Shown here piece after piece: positions 12,201 to 23,144 of a stretch of 64,000 nucleotides of DNA. Source of the stretch: Euglena gracilis. Taxonomy: Eukaryota; Euglenida; Euglenophyceae; Euglenales. The number at the start of each line of letters is the position of its first letter. Within the stretch, counting starts at the first letter, position 1. Where the stretch lies: the NCBI GenBank assembly GCA_039621445.1, contig CP154955.1:20334867-20398866 (forward strand), read 5' to 3'. The position numbers were made by a program, and so were the translations under genes. The notes under the pieces are model-generated. The model saw nothing but the letters and a program-made list of their open reading frames with translations. It was not told the origin of the DNA and did no database searches.

Positions 12201-13447
12201 GTCGTCTCTTGTTATTATCTGAAATGTTTTAATCACCTGCACACGACCTCAGATTTCCAAACACCTTGTTTGACAGGTGGGAGTTGGGACACCCAACTCC
12301 CCCGGTACCCATTTGATCAAGGCCGTGCAGGGGCATCGCCCCCCACTAGCCATCGAGTGAGTCCCGCCGGTGGTGGGGCTGGCTTTCCCCCATCCCCCCC
12401 TGTTTCGCCGCTGTTTTTTCCTTTGGGGGCCTGGACAACAAGGGGGGATGGACAATAAGGGGGGGGGGGTCGCGGTGGCCCAGAGGCCGGAGGCCAAACC
12501 AGCCAATTGGTTGCTCATTTCAAGGGAAAATGCTTTTTCGGCGTTTGCCGCAATGAAGACCGGGGGGATTTACAATGTAATAATATTCTTATATTTTATT
12601 TATATTACATTAATATTGTTATATTAATGGGTTTTTCCGTCAAAGAGATGGCACCAATCAAAGCCTTGTGGCATGGAGTGTGACATGATGTTCTGGTGCA
12701 TGGCAGGTTTCGATTTAAGGAAGGCGTATTGGATTTAAATGGGGGCTCGGACCGGAGGGGGGTCCAGACCCCCCCCAAAAGGTCAAGTTTTTCCTTCCGG
12801 CGCTTTGCGCGAATTTTTTTTGCATTTTGGACAATTTTTGCCCAAAAAGTGCACAAAAAACGCTTTTGGCCGAGGCCGAAAATCGGTCACCCAGACCGCG
12901 CTATTGTTTAGTGGGGTGGTGCCTGCTGGACCGGGGGGTCCGACCCATTCCCCACCTTCCCTTACATCGAACTCGTGATGGGGTCAAGCAGAAGGATTTT
13001 GTAAAGGTTGGACCCTCGGGGGGGGGGGGGGTCCGATAGACCTCCCCCTTGTGGGTCCCCCACCGGAGGCAGCGTTTTGGCCAATTTTTTGACTCGAAAT
13101 GCGAAAAATTTGCCCCCAAATTGACCTCCAAAAAAGTGGATCGGACCCCAGGAGGGGGGGGGGGCAGGGGGTGCCCTGGGTGGGTGAGGGGACCCCGGTT
13201 TCAAATAAAAACCCTGGTCGGGTATCAGGTCAAGGGTTTGCATAAACCCCCCCGGGGAGGTGGAGCTTCTCCAAAATCAGCGAGTACAATTTCTAGGGGG
13301 GAGGTCTGCCAGCAGCCCCAGCTGGTTGAATATTTTTCCAGTGACTGGCACAAACTGTCAAAATCATCAGTTGGCAACTGCCAACTGATAATTTTGGTTG
13401 GCCAAGCCTGCTCATTTTTGTCAATCTGTTTAAACACGTTAAAACCC

Positions 13448-13499
<52 letters not shown>

Positions 13500-14077
13500 A
13501 GACTAACTCACTGGGCCCCCCCCGGGGGGGGTCCCAGTAGTTGTACCTGGGGGCGGGGGTCCCGCTTCTTTCACCAACTCCGAATTTGGGTTTTCGCGCC
13601 CCGGCGCGCCGCCTTTCCGCTGGTTCCGGGATCCGGATCGGGGTTAAAATAAGGGATAGGGTTAGGGTTACGATTTGGGAAAAAAGTTAGGCCGAAATCG
13701 GGTCGAAATTGACACGCAAAATTGGACCGGAAATTTGGCCTAAATGCGGCCCATATCCGGCCCAGCGGCCGAATTTTCCCCGAACCCTGACCCCAGCCCT
13801 GATCCCCAACCCTAACCCGAATCCGAACCCTAACCCTATTCCGGAAAATAGCCCCGAAATACCCCCGCCGGCGGGGAAAAGTTTCCGCCGTTGGGGTGGG
13901 TCTCCCATGAAAAAGCAAGGGGGGGCCCAGTAGTTTCACCTGGGCGGCCGAAGTCCCCGGTAGGTACAACTACTGGGACCCCCCCCGGGGGGGGGGGGGG
14001 GCAGTGAGTTAGTCTTGCCATATATATATATATAATATAATATATATATAGAGAGATATATAGATAGAGATATATAT

Positions 14078-14120
<43 letters not shown>

Positions 14121-14131
14121 TATATATAGAT

Positions 14132-14191
<60 letters not shown>

Positions 14192-17100
14192 TCCAGCGCT
14201 TGGCGCTGGAGCATATTTTTTTCCCCAGTCACAGAGACCTGGCCCCTGTCTAATCCCCCCCAGGTCTGGGAAAGCAGTCTAGCAGTGAGAATCAATTTTT
14301 CAAAATACCTAGAAAACAAAGCAAGCCAGAGGAAAATGTCTGGCGACTTAAAATTGAGCCCTTGAAACGCCCTATCTGACCGTTTTTTGATATTCCCGTA
14401 ATTCCGCACGTAGCCCGAGTAATGGCGATTTTATGTTTCTACAGCGATGGGAGACCTAAAATAAGCCCCATCGGATCCTCCAGCACCCCCTACACCCCTT
14501 ACACCCTGTCAGCCTGTAGGGCAGGCTGCGAGCTGGCCCCAAAAATTGCCATTTCTGCCCAAATGGCCCTTTTTAAATTGATATTATTATTATTTTATAT
14601 TTCCATTTTCTTGTTTTGCTTTTGCGTTATTTATTTTTTGTTTTTATTTTGTTTTATTTTTTTCATTTATGCATTTATGCATTCATTTTGCTTTCGCTTT
14701 ATTTTTTATTTGATTTCTGGCACATATGCATTGTCCCCACTAAGCTATTGCAAAGAAAGCTCAACGACCTCATTGAATTCCATCATCACCCCAGATTTCG
14801 TTTAAAGGAGCTCAGGATTGATCAATACCTGGTTACACATAAGATGTGGGAGGGGTGGTAGAGTGGGGGGTGAAGCCTGCAATTTTAAGCCATCAGGCCA
14901 TCAGGATTTTTTGGGAGTTCGCTCACACATCATCAGTGCTTCCCAGTCAAAAATTGTGTAATGTCATGTTTACATCGTAAGCCACCAACCTTTTTCCCTT
15001 TGTCCCAAAAAAATTACCTGGAAAATTTATGCTACATCACGCCAATTTACAGGAAATCACCAATGGAATGTTGGTGTTGCATTTCTGCGTCCACATCAAA
15101 TTAGCCACAGTTAACACGTAACTGTGTTTTTTTGAAAAATGTGTGACATTTTTGCGTTGAAAATTTTAGTTTTTGTTTGCCGAAGTTGGCAGCACTCCAG
15201 GGATTTTCTGTGCACAGAGAAAAGCATGCTTCGACCATTTTTGAACTCTCAACTGAGAAAAACAAAATAACAAACAACGATGGACAGATGCCGCCCCCCC
15301 CCCATTCCAACGCTTATGCTTCCTGCCAGCCAAGCCCCAGGGCATAACGGGAATCGGCCAAACAGCCAGGGTGGTTCCCCCCACCCCCTGCATGGTGGGG
15401 GGGGGGGGGTGGGCGACCACCCCCCACCACCTCCCGTATTTCTGGGGCACCAATTTTTGACCCCCAAATTTTTTTCCTGGTGCCTTCGAAGCCGGGTGGG
15501 AATCTGTAAAAATGCTGTGGTGGGTGGCTCCTTACTGTTCTGCCCAGGGCGGTCCATAAGGGACGGGATTTTTTTTTTAGTTAAGGACCGCCCCTTAAGG
15601 ACCGCCCCCCCCCCAGGGCAGTTTTGGACCCAAAAAAAATTTTCCGGCGCCTTCGGCGCCGGGGGTTTTTTTGACCCACTTTGTGACCCACACTAAAAAA
15701 CGTCACTTTTTGATGACCAAAAAAAATGATTTTAAAACTTTTTCCTCAAAAAATGGCCATTTCGCAAGGAAAACTCCCTCAAACCCCCATTTTTGACACC
15801 TTCCAAAAAATCAACATTTTCTCAAAATTTTGATTTTGAGAGGTTTTTGAAGCAAAAAAAATGCCATTGAAAATCCAAAAAATTCGACAGAAGAAAAATG
15901 TCAGTAAAATTTGACTGTGTCAAAATTTGGCCCACTTTTTTTGACCTTCATTTTTTCCACCCCCTCCTAAAACTACCAAATTTAACCCTGAAATCTTCGA
16001 TTTTTTGTGAAAAAAATGTGGTTTTCCATCAAAAAATCACCAATTTTTTCGGTTTCCAATTTTGTCGGTTCTAATTTTATCTAGCCCCAATTTCCCCCCC
16101 CGGTATTTTTTGTTCATTTTTCAAAAAATTTTCAAAAATTTTCAGCCCAAGTCCCCCGTTTTCCCGAAATTTGTGAAAATGCTGCCCAAAATGTTGCCCC
16201 AAACCCCCCCCAAACCCATTTTTTTCACACCTTCTAAAATGTCAACATTTCTCAAAATTTTGATTTTGAGAGATTTTGGGAGTAAAAAAAATGCCACTGA
16301 AAATCCAAAAAATTTCCAAAAAATGTCATTAAAATTTGAATGTTCCAAAATTTGGTCCCATTTTTTTGACCTGCATTTTTTTGACCCCCCTCCTAAAAAC
16401 TAACAATTTCAACCCTAAAATTTTGGAGTTTTTTTGGAAAAAATGTGATTTTCCATCAAAAAACCATGTAAACCCCCCCCAAATAATACCCCCCCCCGGG
16501 GTATTATTTTTTCGCCCGAAGTCCCGGCCCGAGGGGGGGGTATTATTTGGGGGGGGATATTATTTTTCCAAATTTTTCGAAATTTTTCGAAGTCCCGTAA
16601 AACCCAAAATAGCACCCAAAACCGCCCTTTGGGGTCATTTTTTGCACTTTCTTGTGAAATTTACCATTTTTGGAGGTCAGATGAGCCAGAAAAATGCATT
16701 TTTTTCATAATTTGTTGTCAGAAATTGTGATTTTTACCTACATTTTCAGGTCAAAAATCCGGGCCTTCGGCCCGAAACCAGGGGGGGGGGGGTATTATTT
16801 CGGCGGCCGAAGTCGGACCCCAAGGGGGGGGGGTATTATTTCGGGGGGGTATTATTTGGGGGGGGGGTTTACTTTGGGTTCATTTTTCAAAAAAAATTTC
16901 AAAAAAATTTTCCCCGGCCAAAATCCCTTTTTTCTTTATTTTTTGGTTGAAGTGTATTTTATTTATTACGGGATTTTTTTTTTTGCTTAAGGACCGCCCT
17001 GGTTCTGCCCTGCCCAGCCCCCCACCATCCGCAGGGGTCCTCAACAGCCCGAACCACTACCTGCCGTCCCACGCCATCGTGCTCCTCGTCGTCGCCTTCC

Positions 17101-17234
17101 TCCAGCGGCAGGGGATGCTGCCCCGCGCGACGTATGCCGAGCCATCGCCCAGCCCAACTGAGCTCCCGGCAGGGTTGCCGGGGGTCCCGCCCTCCAGCCG
17201 AGGGCCAGCCGTGCCGGAGGTGCACGTGCACACT

Positions 17235-17267
<33 letters not shown>

Positions 17268-20200
17268 CACTCACAACACACATACACAACACTCACAACA
17301 CACACACACACACACAACACACACAATGTGCTGCATTGCAAATTTGTGGGGTGTGGCTTTCATTCAAAAGGTGCCACACCCTACAACACTCACAGTGCGC
17401 TGCATTGCAAATTTGTAGGGTGTGGCTTTCATTCAAAAGTGGTGGTGCCACACCCTTGGCTATGGCCTCACCTTTCCAAAATTTTGTATCAAAATTTTGG
17501 GAAGATGTGACGCCTCTGGATTTTGGGATGGGCATCGATGTTTTCAATTGGACGGCAGATTTTGACAAAATGGGTTGTTTTGATTTCACATATGGCATAA
17601 GCTGGAGCCCCCACTCTTAAGTGTGAGGTAACCCCCCCAAATAATACCCCCTTCAAATAATACCCCCCCCAAATAATACCCCCCCCAAATAATACCCCCC
17701 CAAATAATACCCCCCCCAAATAATACCCCCCCAAATAACACCCCCCCCAAATAATACCCCCCCCCCTCGGGCCGGGACTTCAGGCTGAAAAATAATACCC
17801 CGGGGGGGTATTATTTGGGGGGGTTTACTGTGAGGTGGGGGGGGGGGGTAGTGTGCGGGGTGGGGTGGGGGGTGGGAGGAGGTGTGCAGGGGGTGTCCAG
17901 AATATTCGGCGTTGGATCCCCCTGTTTGCACAGCAAAAAAAAGGTATCTTGTTTTTTTTGGTTCTGGGGGTCGGGGGCGGGGGCCGAAGGCCCAGTAAGT
18001 CAAAAATGATGCCAAAACTTTTATGTGTTGGGTATTGTGGGTGAGAGGGGGGTGGGGGGGTATTGTGGGCTCCACCATTCGTCATCACTCTTTGATTTTT
18101 GCCTTTTCGGGCACGGTGACATTATATTTGAGGGATTTGTATCCCCCAAATGTGACTCCTTGCCGCCTTTTTTAGCAAAAATAGACGACAACCCCCCAAA
18201 AGAAACCACCCAACCGGCCGCGATTAAAAAGAACCGGAAGGAAGAATAGCAGCAGTTGTTTTTTTGATTTTTTTTTGCTTTCCAGAGGGGCCAATTTTGT
18301 GATTTTTTGGTCCATTTTGCTCAAGAAAAATGACGAAATCTGCGGTATTAAGGGAACAGGGTCCGGGTTAGGGTCGGCGCACTGAAAATTGACCAAAAGA
18401 GGGGCCAAGTTAGGCCGGAGGTTTGATCCCTGTTTCGGAAGACTTTGGAAACACATTCTTTCTAAAAATTGCCCAAATTCGGCCTAAATTCAGCGTAATT
18501 TGGTCCGAAGTGCGTTTTAATTTCTCCCCAAGTTCCTGTTACAGACTTTCATTTAGTGCGCCACGGGAATTTTTTGCGCTGTGTGCACCGCGGCAACGGA
18601 AATTTTGTGACAGCGTGCGCCGCGTGCACCGCGTGCGCCGCGGAGCGCCACATGCACCATGGCAGCGTCGCGTGTGACGCGGCATAGCCATCCCAATTAT
18701 CCTCTGTGAGGCCTTTTTGACCACTTTCGGGTGCGTTGTTGGTGCGCCGTGGCAACATTTTAGGCGCACTGCGGGTGTGCCGCGGCAAAAATTCGATAGC
18801 GCACCGCATGCACCGTGGGAAAAAAAAGTGCCACAGCAAACTTCGCCGCAGCGCATTAAATGAAAGTCTGTTCCTGTATGCATGCATGTGTGTATGTGTG
18901 AATGTCTGTATGTATGTATGTATGTATGTATGTATGTACGCATGTATTTATGTATATATGCATGTGTATTTATGTATACATGCACCTCCAGAGGGTCCAA
19001 AATAAATCCAAACAGAAAATTTTTCACAATATATATATATATATATGTATGTATGTATGTATGTATATATATAAGATTTATACATATTTGCTTGCATACA
19101 TGCATACATACAATTTTCATGCCCAGTCCAGGTTGCTGTTGCCAGGGTCAAGGTCCATTGATTTTCCCAGTGAAGACCGTGGCTGGCAGCCTGTCATTCT
19201 GGTGCTGGACCTGTCGGGTGACAATTTCCGTGGGGGAGGGGTAGTAAGCGACAGTAGTTTTTCAGCTTTTTGTGTTTGACTTTGTTTCTTTTTCCTTTCC
19301 GTATCTGTTATGGTTTTCTTTGCATTTTGACGTCAAGCCCGTTGCCGTTTGTTTTTTTGTTTGTTCTTCCAACCGGCCAGGCAGGTGCTCGCTTCCAATC
19401 CGTCGCTGGGCGCATTATTTGTCGCGTTCTTTGGGCGACGTACTGCCTTGGGGTTCGAAGTGCTCGATCTTTGACTTTCCAGACTTCAGAGAACGGCATT
19501 CGTCCATAACACGGCGACGTGTTTGCAATGTTTCGTAACATGCTCTTACACATGGTCCCAGGAAACAGTTTATATGCCCCAACCCGGTCACCTCCAGAAC
19601 CAAATTGGCATTGCTCATTAGTGCGGTGTAGATGGCCTCCCATTAATGTAATTAATGAGAAGAAGGGATGCCAATCAACAATCTATTTTCATATATTCCA
19701 CATTGTTTCTTCCTTGAACGTACGCATCGGATCACAGTGGCAAAAAATAATAACCCCACAAAGTAACTTTGCATTGCCCTAATGCTTTGCTTGCCAAATA
19801 ACTTTGCAGGGGAAGGCCAAAAAAGGCCGGTCCAAATACCTCCCCCCCCCTTGTCCAACGACCGGGCTTGTCTAACGACCACCCCCCCCCGGTCAGAGAC
19901 GATCTTTTTGTATACGATGTTGGTTCGGCCAAATTTGCTAAAAGTTGGCTAAAAACAGTCAAAAATAGCCCAAAATGGCCTAAAATGGCCAAAGGATGGC
20001 CAAAAGTACCCAAAAAGTTGCCAAAAATGGCGAAAATAAGGCAAAATTGGCCAAAAGTAGCCAAAAGCAGCCTCAAGTGGCCAAAAATGGGCAAAGTGGG
20101 CCAAAGTGTGGCCAACAGTTGCCAGAAGTGGCCAAAAGCGACCAAACATGGCGAAAAGCGGTCAAAAATGCCTAAAAATTCCCAAAAGTGCCCCAAAAAT

Positions 20201-21993
20201 GTCCAAAAATGGCCAAAAGTGGCCAACCGTAGTCAAGAAATAGCATAAATGGCCAAAAACAGCCCAAAAATGGCCATGTACCCCTATCTATGGTAAATTT
20301 TCCTCCGATTTGGGATCCACCCCCCCTTGTCTAACGACCACCCCCCCCCCCCCTGGTCGGAGACGAACATTGGCCATTTTAGCGACCGCCCCCCCCCGGT
20401 CGGAGACGAACATTAGTGGTCGTTGGACAAGGGGGGGGAGGTAATTTAGCCCCCCCTTCACAAAGAAAAAGCTGTGAAAAAATGATGCATCTTTTTTTGG
20501 AAATCAAATCCAGGAGGTGGTAAGCAAAAAGTCAACTGAAATGACAATTTTCTCTTATTTGATGAACAGCAGCATTAAATGATGTAAACAGATTTCTATT
20601 AGGAAACGGGTCCATCAATGGGTTTGGGTACTGCCCAAAATAATTTTCAGGCCAAAAGATCGGTGCACTAACTTTGGGGACAAAGCTGTTGGGGGGGTTA
20701 TGAAGAAGAATTTCAGAAGAGAATTTTGTTGATGAAAAGTGTTGTGTGTCGATTTTTTTTGTGCTGTTTTGCAGTGCACACGTTGGGTAATCGTCTGCGG
20801 GCCAGCAAGGTAAGATGTCCCACCAGGAAATGGCTTCCTTCCCATTCCACACCACTGTGATCGGCGTTCGGGCAGAGACCATCACCCGCTCAGCCCATCC
20901 GTGTGTGTCACAGCTTTTGTGGCAGTCTCAGAATGCAGCTGTGGCCAACCTTTTCCGGCTTGATTTCAACTTGGAAGACACCGGGGGTCTGGGGACCCTC
21001 GGGGGGGGGGGGTCCCACGTCGGAGGCCTGGGTATGGGGCGGTATGGGACGGCCCAATTTTTGGGGTCCCCCCCCCTGGCTGGGTGGGCCACCTCCCCTC
21101 GAGGTTTTAAAAAGAAGTTTGGGTTGATGGCTAAAAGGAAAATTATCCAACGAGGTAGGGGGTCCAGGAACCATTTGAGTGCTGGGAGGTCCCCCACCTA
21201 ATCGCATTTTCCCACAGAGCAGATTTCAGGTCAAAAAGAATTCGCCGCTTTTGTCGCCGTTGGAAGCCCCACCCAGGTGGGGAGGAGAGATCCACTCCCC
21301 GTTCTGACACAGCCTGACAGGAGGGGCTGCTGCCAACGCGCCGCCAACCCCGCCTTCGGCCGCTGTCAGGACCCTTGGGTGGTGGAGGACCCGGCCTCGC
21401 CGAGCCTCAACGTCACGCGGAACCTCACCCCCCGGACTGCCGCCGAGATCCGCCAGGCCTTCGCGGAGGCGGCGCGGGCGGTGCGGCAGTGGGAGCGGCT
21501 GCCCGCCCCACCAGGTCTGTCTGCTGCTTTGTGGTGCGAAGTCTGAGGCATATTTACATACTTCTTACGGTATCTCCGAACCCCCCCCCCCGGGGGTGAC
21601 TGACTCCTTCTTTTTGTCGCTGACTGGTTTTTTGCTCCATTGGTAATTTTTCAGGGAAAATTTTCACCGACCACGGCGCTTTGAGCCATCGGGGGGGGGG
21701 GTCTGATTTGGGGGGGTTTGGAAGTGGGTGAGTGGTTTTGAAAAGTGACTGGCTGGTTTGTTTGACAGTGGAAAATGACCCCCCCTCCCCCAGGGGGGTC
21801 AGATGGTATGGTCTGGGGGGGACAACAAGCAGAACGTGACGCTCAGTCCCACCGCTGCCTGAGCATTTTTGTCCTGGTGGTTGGTTTAATGGCGGAATGT
21901 GTGTTCTTTTTCTTCCCCTTCCTAGGACCGCTGGACCTGGATCGCTTTGGGCTGAGGTTGCCCCCCATGGCGCTGGCCCATCGTAAAACCTGA
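9202..21993 (+). CDS. Non-canonical poly(A)/uridylyl polymerase (nucleotidyltransferase), multi-exon
   Basis: The family adds nucleotides to RNA 3' ends. Recognised exons: about 9202-9331 ([24 protein letters not shown], the helix before the catalytic core); about 9782-9937 ([14 protein letters not shown], then [17 protein letters not shown], the GS-x10-DxD signature); about 10797-10880 ([17 protein letters not shown], limits unsure); 11519-11704 ([24 protein letters not shown], with the third catalytic Asp); 17035-17219 ([24 protein letters not shown]); about 21218-21514 ([21 protein letters not shown]-associated domain); 21926-21993 ([24 protein letters not shown]). The junctions 11704/17035 and 21514/21926 are exactly in phase. 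A Pro-rich tail follows the helix in the 17035 exon. At least one exon between 17219 and 21218 is missing from my model; a 35-base candidate lies at 20775-20809. The true start may be upstream (6365-7144). Confidence 0.8.
9938..11518 (+). other. Introns of the nucleotidyltransferase gene
   Basis: Apart from the probable exon near 10797-10880, this interval shows no recognisable gene. It is AT-rich at 9990-10680 and carries C/G homopolymers near 11046-11170. No repeat family seen elsewhere in the window was recognised here. Confidence 0.5.
12740..12950 (+). repeat. Dispersed GC-hairpin repeat, copy 2
   Basis: CCCCCCCCAAAAGGTCAAG, GGCGCTTTGCGC, TTTTGCATTTTGGACAATTT, then AAAATCGGTCACCCAGACCG and a CTGCTGGAC..GGTCCGACCC end. 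The same blocks occur in the same order at 62515-62830. Confidence 0.7.
13495..14020. mobile_element. 526-bp TIR element inserted in an AT microsatellite
   Basis: The left end TGGCAAGACTAACTCACTG, followed by a C/G run and GTCCCAGTAGTTGTACCT, is repeated in inverted form at the right end (13960-14020); the inverted repeats are about 55 bases. (TA)n flanks both sides, so a target duplication cannot be read. The interior holds TTAGGG-like repeats in both orientations (13650-13670, 13810-13845) and no reading frame of note. Confidence 0.7.
14021..14215. repeat. AT microsatellite ending in a perfect hairpin
   Basis: (TA)n with GATA interruptions fills 14021-14189. The hairpin 14187-14215 has 13-base arms (TATGCTCCAGCGC) around a TTG loop. 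Confidence 0.85.
15336..15527 (+). repeat. Dispersed repeat E, copy 2
   Basis: CCCAGGGCATAACGGGAATC, GCCAAACAGCCAGGGTGG, a G run, CACCTCCCGTATTTC, GCACCAATTTTTGACCCC and ATGCTGTGGTGGGTGG, collinear with 6130-6303. It ends about 18 bases before the second hAT-like element. Confidence 0.7.
15545..17001. mobile_element. hAT-like non-autonomous DNA transposon, copy 2 (1,457 bp)
   Basis: The left end is CAGGGCGGTCCATAAG and the right end TTAAGGACCGCCCTG. The flanking 8-mers GTTCTGCC at 15537-15544 and 17002-17009 are identical, a clean target duplication. The interior is collinear with copy 1 except for the nested insertion at 16471-16869. There is no transposase frame. It lies in the large intron of the nucleotidyltransferase gene and supplies most of the DNA just upstream of the 17034 acceptor. 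Confidence 0.85.
16471..16869. mobile_element. Nested 399-bp MITE with TA target duplication
   Basis: It begins AACCCCCCCCAAATAATACC and ends with the inverted form (GGTATTATTTGGGG..TT). TA precedes (16469-16470) and follows (16870-16871). The other hAT-like copy has an uninterrupted ACCATGTATTTTGGG at the matching place, which is the empty site. TA duplication fits Tc1/mariner-type elements. No reading frame. Confidence 0.82.
17226..17460. repeat. (CA)n microsatellite followed by a 68-bp direct duplication
   Basis: CACACA and CAACACT runs at 17226-17330. A unit with GCTGCATTGCAAATTTGT and GGTGTGGCTTTCATTC then occurs twice (about 17331 and 17398). It starts right after the donor at 17220. 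Confidence 0.8.
17631..17825. mobile_element. Short MITE of the AATAATACCCC family
   Basis: TA at 17629-17630 is followed by ACCCCCCCAAATAATACCCC, which is repeated several times. A GGGCCGGGACTTC core leads to GGTATTATTTGGGGGGGTT and TA at 17826-17827. It has the same termini as 16471-16869 but lacks that element's AT-rich interior. Confidence 0.7.
18542..18870. mobile_element. 329-bp TIR element, CAG..CTG ends
   Basis: The left end CAGACTTTCATTTAGTGCGC and the right end GCGCATTAAATGAAAGTCTG are inverted copies. The flanks read TTCCTGTTA on the left and TTCCTGTAT on the right, an imperfect 8-9 base duplication. The interior is a cluster of degenerate GTGCGCCGCGGCAA-type words. It fits a second hAT-like family. 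It lies in an intron of the nucleotidyltransferase gene. Confidence 0.7.
18878..19110. repeat. GTAT/ATAC tetranucleotide microsatellite
   Basis: TGTATGTATG runs at 18900-18960 and 19045-19065 flank a short unique piece and an (AT)n run at 19030-19046. Confidence 0.85.
19925..20275. repeat. Degenerate TGGCCAAAA short tandem array
   Basis: About 35 imperfect copies of a 10-11-base word (GGCCAAAA with variants). A weaker stretch of similar words occurs at 50035-50110. Confidence 0.75.
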
Positions 21994-22525
21994 CCTGCTC
22001 ATCTCGATACTTCGCAACCTCCTTCCCAGCTCACTCCACCTGCATTTTCTTTGTCAGAAATTCCAAAACAATGTGTTGAATTTTGAAGAAAAAACCAACG
22101 AAAAGTGCTATGGCGATTAAATCCTTCGTTGCTTCCAATGTGTGATGGGCGACGATTCTGAGCCTCACCCAACCCCCGAGACGGCGCTTTTGCTAAACTA
22201 ACAATTTTTTGCGGAATATTTTAAGGGATGGTGAGAATCCAAATTTTTTTTGTGGCAAAGCAAATCGGACTCCCTGGACACCAGAATGAGTAGGGACCAG
22301 GAGGGTTGAGCACACATATCATACGAATTAATGCAAAACATAAAGAGTATACATTGCACATCTTACGTTTTGGGTGCTTCTCTTTTGAACTCTTGGCCAT
22401 TGGAAGGCAACTTGCCTTGTGGAAATTCAAGAAAATTAATGGCACATGGCCAGGGTGCCAAAAAAAATAATATGCCCAAGGTCGGCCAGTCGTGTAAGAT
22501 GGTGAAATCCTGCTCACCATCCTGA

Positions 22526-22570
22526 AATAAATACATACTTAATAAACATGAACATAAATAAATAATAAAA
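22526..22570 (+). terminator. Cluster of AATAAA signals downstream of the nucleotidyltransferase
   Basis: AATAAA at 22526 and 22541 and overlapping copies at about 22556-22567, 533 or more bases after the stop at 21993. The distance is like that seen for AQR. Confidence 0.45.
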
Positions 22571-22784
22571 CGAAAAAAAGTCGCATATTTTCTCTCAACA
22601 CAAAACCTCCGGCGGCGGGGGGGTTGGAGCTTTCCGAATCAAATTTTTTTTCCAATGGGCAACTTTGGCCCATTTCAAAAAAAAAAAAAGAGATTCGAAG
22701 CGACCGCCCACCCAGAATGGGCAAGCGGTGTTGGTGGCTTTTCTAAGTTCCCACCCCGGCCACCCTTTCTGGTGTGGGGTCCTA

Positions 22785-23144
22785 AACCAACCCCCCCCCA
22801 AAAAACCCCTCCCCTCAAGTTTTGCTTCGGCGACCGAGTTGATCCCCCCCAATTTGGGTCGTCGGCCCAAATCTGGGCCGACGGCCCAGATTTTGACTTG
22901 GAAATGTTGGCAAAAATTGCAATCTCTGGAAACAAATTGCAAGAAAAAATGCATTTGGATCATCTGGCCCCCAAAAATGCAACAATTTATATAAAAAGGC
23001 CAAAAAATGGCCCACTGGGTGTGCTTTTGGGTCCCACGGGACCTCGAAAAATTTCTAAAATTTTTGGGCGCTAATACCCAAAAAATAATACCCCCCTTGG
23101 GCCGGGACTTCGGGGACCCCGGGGAGGCATCATTTGGGGGGGTT
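22785..23144. mobile_element. MITE of the AATAATACCCC family, decayed
   Basis: TA at 22783-22784 and 23145-23146. The interior GGCAAAAATTGCAATCTCTG, ACAAATTGCAAG, GGATCATCTGGCC and GTCCCACGGGACCTCGAAAA matches the core of 52015-52345 and, on the opposite strand, 16471-16869. The left terminus is worn; the right reads ATCATTTGGGGGGGTTTA. Confidence 0.6.

Larger units (their letters stand above)
11705..17034 (+). other. 5.3-kb intron packed with repeats
   Basis: The donor GTCCGC at 11705 and the acceptor CCGCAG at 17034 bound an intron whose flanking exons join in phase 1. It contains, in order, AT-rich unique DNA, a dispersed GC-hairpin repeat (about 12740-12910), a TIR element in an AT microsatellite (13495-14020), a perfect hairpin (14187-14215), repeat E (15336-15527) and the second hAT-like element with its nested insertion (15545-17001). 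The hAT element ends only 33 bases before the acceptor. Confidence 0.75.
17220..21217 (+). other. Intronic DNA of the nucleotidyltransferase gene, one or more exons unresolved
   Basis: The two MITE-like elements and the microsatellites above occupy the first half. At 20761-20815 a classic acceptor (CTGTTTTGCAG) and donor (AAGGTAAGA) bound 35 bases that could be a micro-exon ([10 protein letters not shown]). Near 20920-20985 there is a helical frame ([15 protein letters not shown]). Neither could be tied to the family. C/G homopolymers lie at 20330-20400 and 20999-21090. Confidence 0.4.

Noticed and set aside
13620-13850. Telomere or subtelomere
   Set aside because: Only two or three TTAGGG-like words in each orientation, inside a TIR element.
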